Assembly: GCA_900079695.1 (NCBI GenBank)
Contig: LT599022.1
Coordinates: forward strand, 1,268,287 to 1,332,286
Direction of reading: 5' to 3'
Length of the DNA stretch: 64,000 nucleotides
Source: an uncultured Alphaproteobacteria bacterium
Lineage (GTDB): Bacteria > Pseudomonadota > Alphaproteobacteria > Rhodospirillales > Rhodospirillaceae
Shown: piece by piece, positions 17,598-27,675 of the stretch
Numbering within the stretch: position 1 is the first letter of the stretch
Layout of the letters: every line of letters starts with the position of its first letter
Notes under the pieces: model-generated
Database searches by the model: none
Seen by the model: the letters and a program-made list of their open reading frames with translations, nothing else
What the model was told of the DNA's origin: nothing
Made by a program: the position numbers and the translations under genes

Positions 17598-18700
17598 CGC
17601 GCCAGCGGCGTCGCCGGCTCGCCGCCGGGGACGACCTCCCAGTACCCTTCGCGCTGCGTCACCGCGAAGCCGACCCGGGTCATCGCCTGCCGCAACGCCT
17701 CGGGATCGCCCGCGTACTGCACCGCCGCCTGCACCACGTCCGGCCGCGAGGCGCGCAGCGACACGCCGCGCACGCCGGGCAGCGCGCGCAGGGTGCGGTC
17801 CACCCGCACCCAATCGGCGAGCCCCTGCACCGGTACCAGGATCGCAAGCTGGTCGAACTCGCCGACCATGGTGCCGCCGGTCTGCGGCTTGGCCGCGCGC
17901 GCCACCGCCAGCACCGCGTGCGCGGCAAGATCGCCGAGCGCCGCGTCGGGATCGTCGGCGACCGGCGATTCGAGGCGGGAAAGCGAGGCCGGGATCGCGC
18001 GCGGATAGCCCTTGAGGGTCAGGCTTGCGCCCTGCCCCGGCGTCATCACCGCCTCGGCCACCACCACCGCGTCGGCGCCGTAGCGCGCCATCAGCGCGTC
18101 GAGCCCGGCGGCGTCGAGCGCCAACGCCTTCTCGGCCGGGGCCTGCGCCACGTCCTCGATGTCGCCGAGCGGCACCACCACCGGGAACAGCCCGCGCGAC
18201 ACCGCCGCGTTGGTCAGGAGCGGCCGCCACGGATTGGTCTCTTCCCACAATTGCGGCGCGGCGCCGGGTGCGTCGCGGTAGACGCCGAGCAGAATCACGC
18301 TCTCGTCGGAGCCCTTGACCACCGAAATTCCGCGCGCCTGAAGGAAGGCGTTCACCCGCGCGGGATCGAAATGCACGGTGAGGCTGGCGATGTAGCGCGT
18401 CGCCGAGGCGCGTTCGTCCGCCACCGAGAGGTCGCTCACCATCGTCTCGATCTCGTCGGCGGAGGGATCGGCCAGCCGCGCGCGGTCGCCGTCGGACACC
18501 AGCACCGACATCATCCGCCGGAACGCCTCGACCTGCCCCTGCCGCAACGCCTGCTCGCGCGCCTGCGCCGCCGAGGCGGCGCGCACGTCGACCCGCACCC
18601 CCGACACGTTGAACGCATCCGCCCACGCCGTGCCCCCGGCCACCGCCAGCAGCATCATTCCCAGAGCCGCCACCAGCATGGCGCGCAACCCGCGACCCAT
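17594..18700 (-). CDS. DUF2066 family periplasmic protein
   Basis: A 368-residue secreted protein. Residues 1-27 ([23 protein letters not shown] and an AWA cleavage site) form a signal peptide. The mature part begins [40 protein letters not shown], typical of DUF2066 proteins, which have no assigned function. A C-terminal third with [50 protein letters not shown] looks like a small alpha-beta domain. AGGGACAGGGA precedes the ATG at 18700. It is the first gene of the unit with the AI-2E permease and hdaA, and is divergent from purM. Confidence 0.85.
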   Translation of the reverse strand: MGRGLRAMLVAALGMMLLAVAGGTAWADAFNVSGVRVDVRAASAAQAREQALRQGQVEAFRRMMSVLVSDGDRARLADPSADEIETMVSDLSVADERASATRYIASLTVHFDPARVNAFLQARGISVVKGSDESVILLGVYRDAPGAAPQLWEETNPWRPLLTNAAVSRGLFPVVVPLGDIEDVAQAPAEKALALDAAGLDALMARYGADAVVVAEAVMTPGQGASLTLKGYPRAIPASLSRLESPVADDPDAALGDLAAHAVLAVARAAKPQTGGTMVGEFDQLAILVPVQGLADWVRVDRTLRALPGVRGVSLRASRPDVVQAAVQYAGDPEALRQAMTRVGFAVTQREGYWEVVPGGEPATPLAR

Positions 18701-18757
18701 TCCCTGTCCCTTTCGTCCGTTCCGTTCGCACCGCTCGAAAAAGCCGCGCGAGCGCCT

Positions 18758-18786
18758 TTGCAAAAAGGCGTCGGAAACCGTATGGT
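18758..18786 (+). promoter_or_regulatory. Candidate sigma-70 promoter of purM
   Basis: TTGCAA (18758-18763) and TATGGT (18781-18786) are separated by exactly 17 bases. The ATG that opens the purM reading frame at 18782 lies inside the -10 element, which matters for the start choice. Confidence 0.5.
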
Positions 18787-19948
18787 TCAACCGCGTCGAC
18801 GGGAAAAATCCGCGACGCGCGACACCACTCTAACAAAAGGTGCGGCCATTTCCAGTTTTCCCGAGAACGGCCGGGGCGACGCCGGCCTCAGCTACCGTGA
18901 CGCGGGCGTCGACATCGACGCCGGCGACGCCCTCGTCGAAGCGATCAAGCCGCTGGCGCGCTCCACCATGCGCCCCGGCGCGGATACCGAACTGGGCGGC
19001 TTCGGCGCGCTGTTCGACCTGCGCGCGGCCGGGTTCACCGACCCGATCCTGGTCTCCTCCACCGACGGCGTCGGCACCAAGCTGAAGATCGCGATCGAAA
19101 CCGGCATCCACGATCACGTCGGCATCGACCTCGTGGCGATGTGCGCCAACGACCTCGTCGTCCAGGGCGCCGAGCCGCTGCTGTTCCTCGACTACTTCGC
19201 CACCGGCCACCTGTCGGTGGACGCCGGACGCGCGATCGTCGCGGGCATCGCCGAAGGCTGCCGTCAGGCGGGCTGCGCCCTGATCGGCGGCGAAACCGCC
19301 GAAATGCCCGGCATGTACGCCGACGGCGACTACGACCTCGCGGGGTTCTGCGTCGGCGCGGCCGAGCGCGCCGACATCATCACCGGCCGCGGCATCCGCG
19401 CGGGCGACGTGATCCTCGGCCTCGCCTCCCACGGCGTCCACTCCAACGGCTTTTCGCTGGTGCGCCGGATCGTCGCGCGTTCGGGCCTCGGCTTCGCCGA
19501 CGCCGCGCCGTTCGCCCCCGGCAAGACCGTCGGCGAGGCCCTGCTGACGCCGACGCGGATCTACGTCAAATCCTGCCTCGCGGCGATCCGCGCGGGCGGA
19601 GTGAAGGGCTTCGCCCACATCACCGGCGGCGGCATGACCGAAAACGTGCCGCGGGTGCTGCCGAAGGGCCTGCACGCGGCGATCGACGGCCGCCGCTTCC
19701 CGGTGCCGCCGGTGTTCGCATGGCTCGCCGAGCAGGGCGGCGTCGCCCTGCCCGAGATGCTCCGCACCTTCAACTGTGGCATCGGCATGGTGGCGGTGGT
19801 CGGCCCGGCCCACGCGGGCGACGTCCGGGCGGCGCTCGAAGCCGCGGGCGAGGCGGTCTACGAAATCGGCACGATCGAGCCGGGCGCGGACGAACCGACC
19901 TGCCGGGTCGAGCATTTCGACCCGCGCCGCACCAAGGCGGAGCGATGA
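18782..19948 (+). CDS. purM: Phosphoribosylformylglycinamidine cyclo-ligase (AIR synthetase)
   Basis: PurM closes the imidazole ring of purines, converting FGAM and ATP to AIR. The protein shows [45 protein letters not shown], the ATP-binding [34 protein letters not shown] and [11 protein letters not shown], all signature segments. The start is uncertain. The only in-frame ATG near the 5' end is 18782, giving 388 residues with an atypical basic leader; a candidate promoter overlaps it. An ATT codon at 18848, with AAAGGTG upstream, would give the usual N-terminus. purN overlaps the stop by ATGA, so the two purine genes are coupled. Confidence 0.95.
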   Translation: MVQPRRREKSATRDTTLTKGAAISSFPENGRGDAGLSYRDAGVDIDAGDALVEAIKPLARSTMRPGADTELGGFGALFDLRAAGFTDPILVSSTDGVGTKLKIAIETGIHDHVGIDLVAMCANDLVVQGAEPLLFLDYFATGHLSVDAGRAIVAGIAEGCRQAGCALIGGETAEMPGMYADGDYDLAGFCVGAAERADIITGRGIRAGDVILGLASHGVHSNGFSLVRRIVARSGLGFADAAPFAPGKTVGEALLTPTRIYVKSCLAAIRAGGVKGFAHITGGGMTENVPRVLPKGLHAAIDGRRFPVPPVFAWLAEQGGVALPEMLRTFNCGIGMVAVVGPAHAGDVRAALEAAGEAVYEIGTIEPGADEPTCRVEHFDPRRTKAER

Positions 19949-20592
19949 GCCGACTGCGACTCGGCGTCCTGATCTCGGGGCGCGGATCCAATCTCCAGGC
20001 CCTGATCGACGCCGGCGCCGATCCGGGCTTTCCCGCCGAAATTGCGCGGGTGGTCTCCAACGTTCCCGGCGCGGCGGGGCTCGATGCCGCCGCCCGCGCC
20101 GGGCTGGCCACAGCCACCATCGCCCACAAGGCCTACCCCGACCGCGAATCCTTCGAGGCGGCGCTCACCGCCGAACTCGAAGCCGCGGGCGTGCAACTGG
20201 TCTGCCTCGCCGGGTTCATGCGCCTGCTGACGCCCGGCTTCGTCGCCCACTGGCGCGACCGGCTGATCAACATCCACCCCTCGCTTCTGCCCGCCTACCG
20301 CGGCCTCGACACCCACGCCCGCGCGATCGCCGACGGCGTGCGCTTCTCCGGCTGTACCGTCCACTTCGTCCGCCCCGATTGCGACACCGGGCCGATCGTC
20401 ATCCAGGCCGCCGTCCCGGTCGCCCCCGACGACACCCCGGAAACCCTTGCCGCCCGGATTCTCGTCAGCGAACACCGCATCTACCCCGAAGCCGTCCGGC
20501 TGATCGCCACCGGCCGGGCCCGCGTCGAAGGCGAGCGTGTCGTCGTCTCCGGCATGGGCATGCCGGACGCGGCGATCAATCCTCAGCCGTAG
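19945..20592 (+). CDS. purN: Phosphoribosylglycinamide formyltransferase
   Basis: PurN transfers a formyl group from 10-formyltetrahydrofolate to GAR in purine synthesis. The 215-residue protein has [18 protein letters not shown] at the N-terminus (phosphate-binding), [40 protein letters not shown] with the catalytic asparagine and histidine (INIHPSLLP), and [24 protein letters not shown] with the catalytic aspartate. Length is normal. The ATG overlaps the purM stop and is preceded by GGCGGA. A terminator follows 6 bases after the stop. Confidence 0.97.
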   Translation: MSRLRLGVLISGRGSNLQALIDAGADPGFPAEIARVVSNVPGAAGLDAAARAGLATATIAHKAYPDRESFEAALTAELEAAGVQLVCLAGFMRLLTPGFVAHWRDRLINIHPSLLPAYRGLDTHARAIADGVRFSGCTVHFVRPDCDTGPIVIQAAVPVAPDDTPETLAARILVSEHRIYPEAVRLIATGRARVEGERVVVSGMGMPDAAINPQP

Positions 20593-20597
20593 ATCCA

Positions 20598-20624
20598 AGG
20601 CCGGGCGGAGCCCGGCCTGGTTTT
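20598..20624 (+). terminator. Rho-independent terminator of purMN
   Basis: Stem AGGCCGGGC / GCCCGGCCT (20598-20606 with 20610-20618), 3-base loop, followed by GGTTTT. Confidence 0.82.
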
Positions 20625-20639
20625 CGTCCCGCACGAACG

Positions 20640-20669
20640 AAACGGCCCGGAGCGAGCTCCGGGCCGTTT
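20640..20669 (-). terminator. Terminator of ndk (stem ends usable on both strands)
   Basis: A 13-bp perfect stem with arms AAACGGCCCGGAG and complement and a 4-base loop, 28 bases after the ndk stop. On the minus strand it ends in TTT. Confidence 0.75.
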
Positions 20670-20697
20670 GCGCATCTCGGCGAGAGGAACGTCGGGA

Positions 20698-21120
20698 TCA
20701 GCCGACGATTTCGCACTTCGAGAAGAAGTAGGCGATTTCCTCGGCGGCGGTTTCCGGAGCGTCGGAGCCGTGGACCGAGTTGGCCTCGATCGATTCCGCG
20801 AAGTCGGCGCGGATGGTGCCGGGAGCGGCGTTGGCCGGGTTGGTGGCGCCCATGATCTCGCGGTTGCGCGCGATCGCGTTTTCGCCTTCCAGCACCTGCA
20901 CGACCACCGGACCGGAGATCATGAACTCGACCAGCTCGCCGAAGAAGGCGCGCTCGCGGTGGACCGCGTAGAAGCCCTCGGCCTGTTCGCGGGTCATCTG
21001 GATGCGCTTCTGCGCGACGATGCGCAGACCGGCTTCCTCGAAGCGGGCGCAGATCTTGCCGACGAGGTTGCGGCGCGTGGCGTCCGGCTTGACGATAGAG
21101 AACGTGCGTTCAACGCCCAT
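20698..21120 (-). CDS. ndk: Nucleoside diphosphate kinase
   Basis: Ndk balances nucleoside triphosphate pools by phosphotransfer through a histidine. The 140-residue protein begins [21 protein letters not shown], contains the substrate segment [19 protein letters not shown] and the active-site region [19 protein letters not shown] with the catalytic histidine in NSVHGSD. Length matches the family. Two adjacent ATG codons (21123 and 21120) follow AAGGA; I choose the second because it gives the usual N-terminus. Flanked by its own terminator. Confidence 0.97.
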   Translation of the reverse strand: MGVERTFSIVKPDATRRNLVGKICARFEEAGLRIVAQKRIQMTREQAEGFYAVHRERAFFGELVEFMISGPVVVQVLEGENAIARNREIMGATNPANAAPGTIRADFAESIEANSVHGSDAPETAAEEIAYFFSKCEIVG

Positions 21121-21355
21121 CATGAAATTCCTTGTGTTTGGTCCTTGGTAGGGTTCGCCGGGGCCGCGAACGGCCGCTCCGGCGGCGTCCGGGAGATGCG
21201 CCGCACGCAGGCCCAGACTGGCGGCATTACATACCCGCATCCCATGACGAACGCAACCGCTCGATCATGCAATTTTTTCAGCGGCGGGTGAGACAGATTC
21301 CACCGAGCGCGCCGCCCACTTGGCCGGTTTGCGGCGGTGTGCTATCACCGCCGCC

Positions 21356-23265
<1,910 letters not shown>

Positions 23266-23266
<1 letters not shown>

Positions 23267-23289
23267 AAAGGGGGCCGGAGCCCCCTTTT
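23266..23289. terminator. Bidirectional terminator between ABC-F gene and permease
   Basis: Stem AAAAGGGGGC / GCCCCCTTTT with a 4-base loop. It serves both convergent genes and starts within the ABC-F stop codon. Confidence 0.85.
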
Positions 23290-23309
23290 CCCGGCCGGAC
23301 GGACCGGCC

Positions 23310-24611
23310 TCAGTAGACCGCCGACAGCACCGCGATGAACGCCAACGCCGCGACGCCGCCGATCGGCACCGCACGGAACAGAAGCTGCGGGAACAGCTTC
23401 GCCCGCCCCTCGTCGGTGGCGCAGGCGCCGAGCATCAGGCTGCCGCCCGAAGAGAACGGCGAGATCGCCGACGACTGCGCGCCGACGACGATGCACACGA
23501 ACAGCACCAGCGGGTCGATGCCGGTGGCGGAGACGATCTCCGGAACCGTGGGGAACAGCGCGGGCGTGACCACCCCGAGGGTGCTGGCGAACAGCGACAT
23601 GATCGCCGCGACCACGCCCATCGCCAGCGGCACCAGAGCCGTCGGCAGGCTGGTGGTGACCCAGGAGGCGAGCAGGTTGATGGTGCCCGCCTTGATCGCC
23701 ACCGAGATCAGCATGCCGACGCCGCAGATCATGATCAGGGTGCTCCACGGCACCATCGCCACCACCTTCTTCTCCTCGCCGAGGCGCAGCAGCAGCGCCA
23801 CCACCGAGAACACGCTCGCCACCAGCCCGATGTTCATCTTCGAATTCACGAACGTGATCGTCGCGTTGGCGGGAAAGGCGAGGTGCAGCAGCGGCGCGCC
23901 GAGCACGATCGCCATCATCGTGAGAATCAGGAGCAGGGTCTTCTTCTGGATCGGATCGAACGGCTCCGGGCGCACCGCCTCGCCGATCGCGCCGCTCATC
24001 GCGGTGCGGTGACCGTTCGAGAACACCAGCACGCCGAGCACCGCCACCGGAATGATCATGGTGCCGGCGAAGATGCCGATGGCGTTGACGAACGCGACGT
24101 CGGGCTCGACGCCCGCGTTCTGCATCAGGCCGCGGAAGATCAGGCCGCTCTGACTGGTCATGAAATTGGCGCCCGCGAGCGCGCCGTAGTTCACCGCCAT
24201 CGCGCCGATCATCTTGCTCATGCCGGTCTTGTCGCACAGCAGGAGGGTGATCGGCGCCATGAACGCGAGCACGGTGTAGAACCCGGCGCCGAGCCCCGCG
24301 ATGATCGTCGCGGCGGCGAACACCGCGAACGGCAGCAGATAGGGAAACCCGCGGCAGGCGTACATCAGATGCCCGGCGAGCTTCTCCAGGGTGCCGTTGA
24401 CGAGGGCGAAGTTGTAGAACACCGACACCGCGAAAATCACGAAGAAGATCTGGATCGGCCACATCTTGATCACGTCGGGCGCCTTGAGCCCGAGCACGAA
24501 GCAGCCGAGCAGATAGGCGAACGCGATCGCGAAGAAGCCGGTGTTGATCTTGGTGCGGTATCCGAGGGCGATCGACACCACGATCGCCAGCACCACCAGC
24601 AGACTCATCAT
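23310..24611 (-). CDS. Ion-transporter superfamily permease (MatC/dicarboxylate-carrier-like)
   Basis: A 433-residue inner-membrane protein with about 12 hydrophobic helices: MMSLLVVLAIVVSIALGY first, then GYRTKINTGFFAIAFAYLLGCFVLGL, IIAGLGAGFYTVLAFMAPITLLL, a re-entrant-like NYGALAGANFMTSQSGLIFRGLM, and in the second half MICGVGMLISVAIKAGTINLLASW and IVVGAQSSAISPFSSGGSLMLGA. Inverted halves and the S-x-S/G-rich loops fit the ion-transporter superfamily, nearest in my judgement to MatC-type dicarboxylate carriers; this is a resemblance, not proof. GGAGG precedes two tandem ATG codons. It follows the amidohydrolase by 101 bases on the same strand, suggesting it imports that enzyme's substrate or a precursor. 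Confidence 0.75.
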   Translation of the reverse strand: MMSLLVVLAIVVSIALGYRTKINTGFFAIAFAYLLGCFVLGLKAPDVIKMWPIQIFFVIFAVSVFYNFALVNGTLEKLAGHLMYACRGFPYLLPFAVFAAATIIAGLGAGFYTVLAFMAPITLLLCDKTGMSKMIGAMAVNYGALAGANFMTSQSGLIFRGLMQNAGVEPDVAFVNAIGIFAGTMIIPVAVLGVLVFSNGHRTAMSGAIGEAVRPEPFDPIQKKTLLLILTMMAIVLGAPLLHLAFPANATITFVNSKMNIGLVASVFSVVALLLRLGEEKKVVAMVPWSTLIMICGVGMLISVAIKAGTINLLASWVTTSLPTALVPLAMGVVAAIMSLFASTLGVVTPALFPTVPEIVSATGIDPLVLFVCIVVGAQSSAISPFSSGGSLMLGACATDEGRAKLFPQLLFRAVPIGGVAALAFIAVLSAVY

Positions 24612-24712
24612 TCCCCGTTCCTCCCTGGTCGCCCCGGCGACGCGCCGACCACATAACCCCAGTGCGCGCGGTTCCGGAACCGTTATGGTTCGTTGTGCCC
24701 GGAGGCCCCGCC

Positions 24713-25564
24713 TCAGCCGAGGCGATAGAGCTCCGCCGGGGTCTCCACCAGCACGCGACGCCGCTCGGCGGCATCGGGGACGCGATAGTCGAGCGCGGCG
24801 AATTCCCCGGCGTAGGAGGCGCGCGTCTCGAACTGGGTGTGGGGCCAGTCGCTCCCCCACAGCAGCCGCGCCGGACCGAACGCCGCGCGCAGCAGCTCCG
24901 ACATCCGCTCCTCCGCGGCACGGTCGGCGTCGGAGCGGTAGGGGGCGGAGATCTTCACCCACACTTGCCCGACGCGGGCGAGATCGAGCAGGCCGCGAAA
25001 GCCCGGATCGTCGGCGCAAAGCTTGGGGTCGGGACGGCCAAAGTGATCGACGACGACGCGCAGGCCGTAGTCGAGGATCGGCGGCAGAAGCCGCGACAGA
25101 TCGGCCGCGCCGCGATGGATTTCCACGATCCAGTCGCGGTCGGCGAGCTTGCGGAACAGCCCGGCCCAGGGCTCGGCGCGGCAATCGGGAACCGGCAGCC
25201 CGATGAGGTTGAGACGGATACCGACGACGCCCGCCGCATCCATCTCGTCGAGGGCGTCGCCGCCGATCTCCGGATCGACCGCGGCGATGCCCTTGAGCTT
25301 GCCCGGATTGCGGCGCAGCGCGTCGATCATGTAGCCGTTGTCGGTGCCGAGAAAGCTCGGCTGCACCAGCACGCCGTGCGACAGCCCCGCTCCGGCGAGG
25401 CGTGCGAGATAGTCCGCCTCGGTAGCGTCGTAGTCGAGGGTGTAACGCCGCCCCGGAATCAGCGGCAGGCCGCGATGGAAGATGTGGGCGTGGGTATCGA
25501 CGCCGACGACCGGCGAAGCGCCGCTCCCACGGGCCGAAGGTGGTACGGAGTTGGGCTCGGTCAT
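24713..25564 (-). CDS. Amidohydrolase-2 family (TIM-barrel lactone/dicarboxylate hydrolase-like)
   Basis: A 283-residue metal-dependent hydrolase. The first metal motif GVDTHAHIFHRG (HxH) is near residue 23; a histidine lies in IVEIHRGAADL, another in VVDHFGRPD, and the last aspartate in LLWGSDWPHTQFE. This pattern is that of the PDC hydrolase (LigI) and sulfomuconolactone hydrolase branch, which open lactone rings of aromatic catabolites. The true substrate is unknown. GGGAGGCGAG precedes the ATG. A strong palindrome lies 41-62 bases upstream, next to a divergent GntR gene, so induction by substrate is likely. The permease follows in the same operon. Confidence 0.85.
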   Translation of the reverse strand: MTEPNSVPPSARGSGASPVVGVDTHAHIFHRGLPLIPGRRYTLDYDATEADYLARLAGAGLSHGVLVQPSFLGTDNGYMIDALRRNPGKLKGIAAVDPEIGGDALDEMDAAGVVGIRLNLIGLPVPDCRAEPWAGLFRKLADRDWIVEIHRGAADLSRLLPPILDYGLRVVVDHFGRPDPKLCADDPGFRGLLDLARVGQVWVKISAPYRSDADRAAEERMSELLRAAFGPARLLWGSDWPHTQFETRASYAGEFAALDYRVPDAAERRRVLVETPAELYRLG

Positions 25565-25604
25565 CTCGCCTCCCTGCGCAGCGTCGCGCCGTTGCGGAAT
25601 CCTC

Positions 25605-25626
25605 TAGTCATATAGATGACTATATG
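25605..25626. promoter_or_regulatory. Nested palindromic operator, probably for the GntR regulator
   Basis: Two overlapping perfect inverted repeats share this AT-rich island: TAGTCAT-N4-ATGACTA (25605-25622) and CATATAG-N4-CTATATG (25609-25626). It sits between the divergent amidohydrolase and GntR genes, 41 bases from the former start, in otherwise very GC-rich DNA. GntR/HutC dimers bind such short palindromes. The remaining intergenic sequence to 25862 shows nothing else I can name. Confidence 0.7.
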
Positions 25627-25862
25627 TATAAGAACGCTACGGGGTCCGCGGCGATCCGTCAACCCGTGGACTCGGCGAACGCCCGAGAGTAGACTCCTCC
25701 CCGCTGCGGCATCCGCGACGGCACCTCGGGACTCAGGGGTTTCAACCGGTCTCGGAACATTGCGGAATCGTTCCACCCCGGTGCACCGCGGATGGATCGC
25801 TGCCGCGGGAACCGGCCGCGATCGTCTCCGGGCGCGGAATTCAACGACTCGTGGATGCCCCT

Positions 25863-26600
25863 ATGAAATCGGCCGAGCTCCCGCAAGACGTCCGCCTCCC
25901 CCTCTACCACCGCCTGCGCGACGAAATGCTGGAGCGCATCACCCACGGCGAATGGCGGCCGGATCAGGCGATCCCGACAGAGGCGGAGCTCGCGCGCGCC
26001 TACGGCGTCGCCGTCGGCACGGTGCGCAAGGCGGTGGAGATGCTGGTCGCCGAGGGCCTGCTGGAGCGCAACCAGGGGCGCGGCACCTTCGTGCGGCGGC
26101 CGAGCTTCGACAACTCGCTGTTCCGGTTCTTCCGCCTGCTGTCCTCGGGCGGGCAGCGCGTGGTGCCCGACGGCAAGGTGCTGGCGCGCACGCTCGCCGC
26201 GCCGCCACCGCCGGTCGCGGCGGCGCTCGGCCTCGGCCGTCAGGCGCAGGCGATCCGCCTCGACCGGCTGCGCCTGATCGCGGGCGCGGTGGTGCTGGTC
26301 GAGGAGATCTGGCTGCCGCGCGCACCGTTCGCCGGGCTCCTCGACGTCGAACTCGGCGAGTTCGGCAACCTCCTCTATCCGTTCTACGAGGCCCGCTGCG
26401 GTCAGGCGGTGGCCTCGGCGCGCGAGACCCTGACGGTCGACGCCGCCGACGCCGCGACCGCGCGCGCCCTCGGCATCGCCGAGGGGCGGCCGGTGGTGGT
26501 GATCGAACGCCTCGCCCTCGGCTACGACCGCCGCCCGCTCGAGTGGCGGCGCTCGGTCGGCGCCGCCGACACCTTCCGCTATCAGGTCGAGATCTGCTGA
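25863..26600 (+). CDS. GntR-family (HutC subfamily) transcriptional regulator
   Basis: A 245-residue regulator. Residues 10-75 form the GntR winged helix: LPLYHRLRDEMLERITHGEWRPDQAIPTEAELARAYGVAVGTVRKAVEMLVAEGLLERNQGRGTFV. The C-terminal ligand domain is of the UTRA/HutC type (RLDRLRLIAGAVVLVEEIWLPRAPFAGL and the end YDRRPLEWRRSVGAADTFRYQVEI). It diverges from the amidohydrolase-permease pair, with a nested palindrome between, so it probably represses that unit and is relieved by a pathway metabolite. An ATG four codons earlier (25851) is an alternative start. Confidence 0.9.
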   Translation: MKSAELPQDVRLPLYHRLRDEMLERITHGEWRPDQAIPTEAELARAYGVAVGTVRKAVEMLVAEGLLERNQGRGTFVRRPSFDNSLFRFFRLLSSGGQRVVPDGKVLARTLAAPPPPVAAALGLGRQAQAIRLDRLRLIAGAVVLVEEIWLPRAPFAGLLDVELGEFGNLLYPFYEARCGQAVASARETLTVDAADAATARALGIAEGRPVVVIERLALGYDRRPLEWRRSVGAADTFRYQVEIC

Positions 26601-26617
26601 CTGACAGGAGAACGCCC

Positions 26618-27232
26618 ATGCCCGCCCCCACCCCGGTCGCCCTCGCCGGACGGCTCGTCGAACTGCTGCCGCTCGCGCACGAGCATCACGACGCGCTGGT
26701 GGCCGCGGTGAAGGACGGCGAACTGTGGAAGCTGTGGTACACCAGCGTGCCCGCGCCCGGCGAGATGGCGGCGGAGATCGCGCGGCGGCTGCGCCTGCAG
26801 GCCGAAGGGACGATGCTGCCGTTCACCGTCGTCGACCGCAGGTCCGGACGGATCGTCGGCATGACCACCTACATGAACGTCGATGCCGCGCTGCCGCGGG
26901 TCGAAATCGGCTCCACCTGGACCGCCGCCTCGGCGCAGCGCACCGGCCTCAACACCGAGGCGAAGCTCCTGCTGCTGGACCACGCCTTCGACGTCCTCGG
27001 GTGCCCGGCGGTGGAGATCCGCACCCATGCCCTCAATCTCCAGAGCCGCCGCGCCATCGAGCGCCTCGGCGCGCGGCTCGACGGCATCCTGCGCGGCCAC
27101 CAGCGCGCCAAGGACGGCACCCTCCGCGACACCTGCGTCTATTCGATCGTCGCCGCCGAATGGCCCGCGGTGCGCAGCCATCTGCAATGGCAGTTGAAAC
27201 GTCACGAAACCGAAACGAGCCCGGACGCCTGA
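26618..27232 (+). CDS. GNAT-family N-acetyltransferase (RimJ/RimL-like)
   Basis: A 204-residue GNAT acetyltransferase of the Acetyltransf_3 type. It contains LVELLPLAHEHHDALVAAVKD, the strand GRIVGMTTYMNVDAALPRVEIGSTW and the acetyl-CoA region RTGLNTEAKLLLLDHAFDVLGCPAVEIRTHALNLQSRRAIERLGARLDGILRGHQ with the N-x-x-S-R-R-A-I-E motif. The likely substrate (a protein N-terminus, or a small amine) is not known. AGGAG lies 7 bases before the ATG. It follows the GntR gene by 17 bases and may be co-transcribed, though a link to the catabolic unit is only positional. Confidence 0.88.
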   Translation: MPAPTPVALAGRLVELLPLAHEHHDALVAAVKDGELWKLWYTSVPAPGEMAAEIARRLRLQAEGTMLPFTVVDRRSGRIVGMTTYMNVDAALPRVEIGSTWTAASAQRTGLNTEAKLLLLDHAFDVLGCPAVEIRTHALNLQSRRAIERLGARLDGILRGHQRAKDGTLRDTCVYSIVAAEWPAVRSHLQWQLKRHETETSPDA

Positions 27233-27245
27233 GCGGACCCGCGCG

Positions 27246-27656
27246 TCAGGAGCGGCCGATCACCGGGTCGAGGTGGACGAGCTCGTCGTAGCCCCGCCGC
27301 CAGCCGAGGCCCGCCAGCAGCCCCGCGGCGAAGGTGACGGACACCGGAAACAGCAGAATGCCGAGAAGACGGCCGCCCGCGCTCAGGCTCTTGAACTTCG
27401 CCCACAGGTCGCGGCGCAGCTTGAGGATGGTGCCGTCGCGGTCGACGACGCGGAAGCCGTAGGTCGCGGCGAGAGCGCGGATGCCGGGATCGTCGCAACC
27501 CTCGGGGCCGAACAGCTTGCGGGAGCGGATTTCGCCGACTAGGCGCGCGACGTCGGGGCTGGCGGGCATGCGGCCGCGGTCGGGGAAATAGCGCACCGCC
27601 ATCGCCACGCCGAGGAGGAAGACGAGCGCGAAAAACACCACCGCCGCAGTCAGCAT
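27246..27656 (-). CDS. Small two-helix membrane protein, unknown
   Basis: I do not recognise this 136-residue protein. Residues 1-21 (MLTAAVVFFALVFLLGVAMAV) form an N-terminal membrane anchor; a soluble middle (residues 25-90) contains SRKLFGPEGCDDPGIRALAATYGFRVVDRDGTILKLRRDLWAKF; residues 95-115 (LLGILLFPVSVTFAAGLLAG) form a second helix. GAGAAAGGA lies upstream of the ATG. It starts 19 bases after the stop of the 568-residue protein on the same strand, so they form an operon and may act together. Confidence 0.72.
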   Translation of the reverse strand: MLTAAVVFFALVFLLGVAMAVRYFPDRGRMPASPDVARLVGEIRSRKLFGPEGCDDPGIRALAATYGFRVVDRDGTILKLRRDLWAKFKSLSAGGRLLGILLFPVSVTFAAGLLAGLGWRRGYDELVHLDPVIGRS

Positions 27657-27675
27657 TCCTTGTCCTTTCTCCGGT

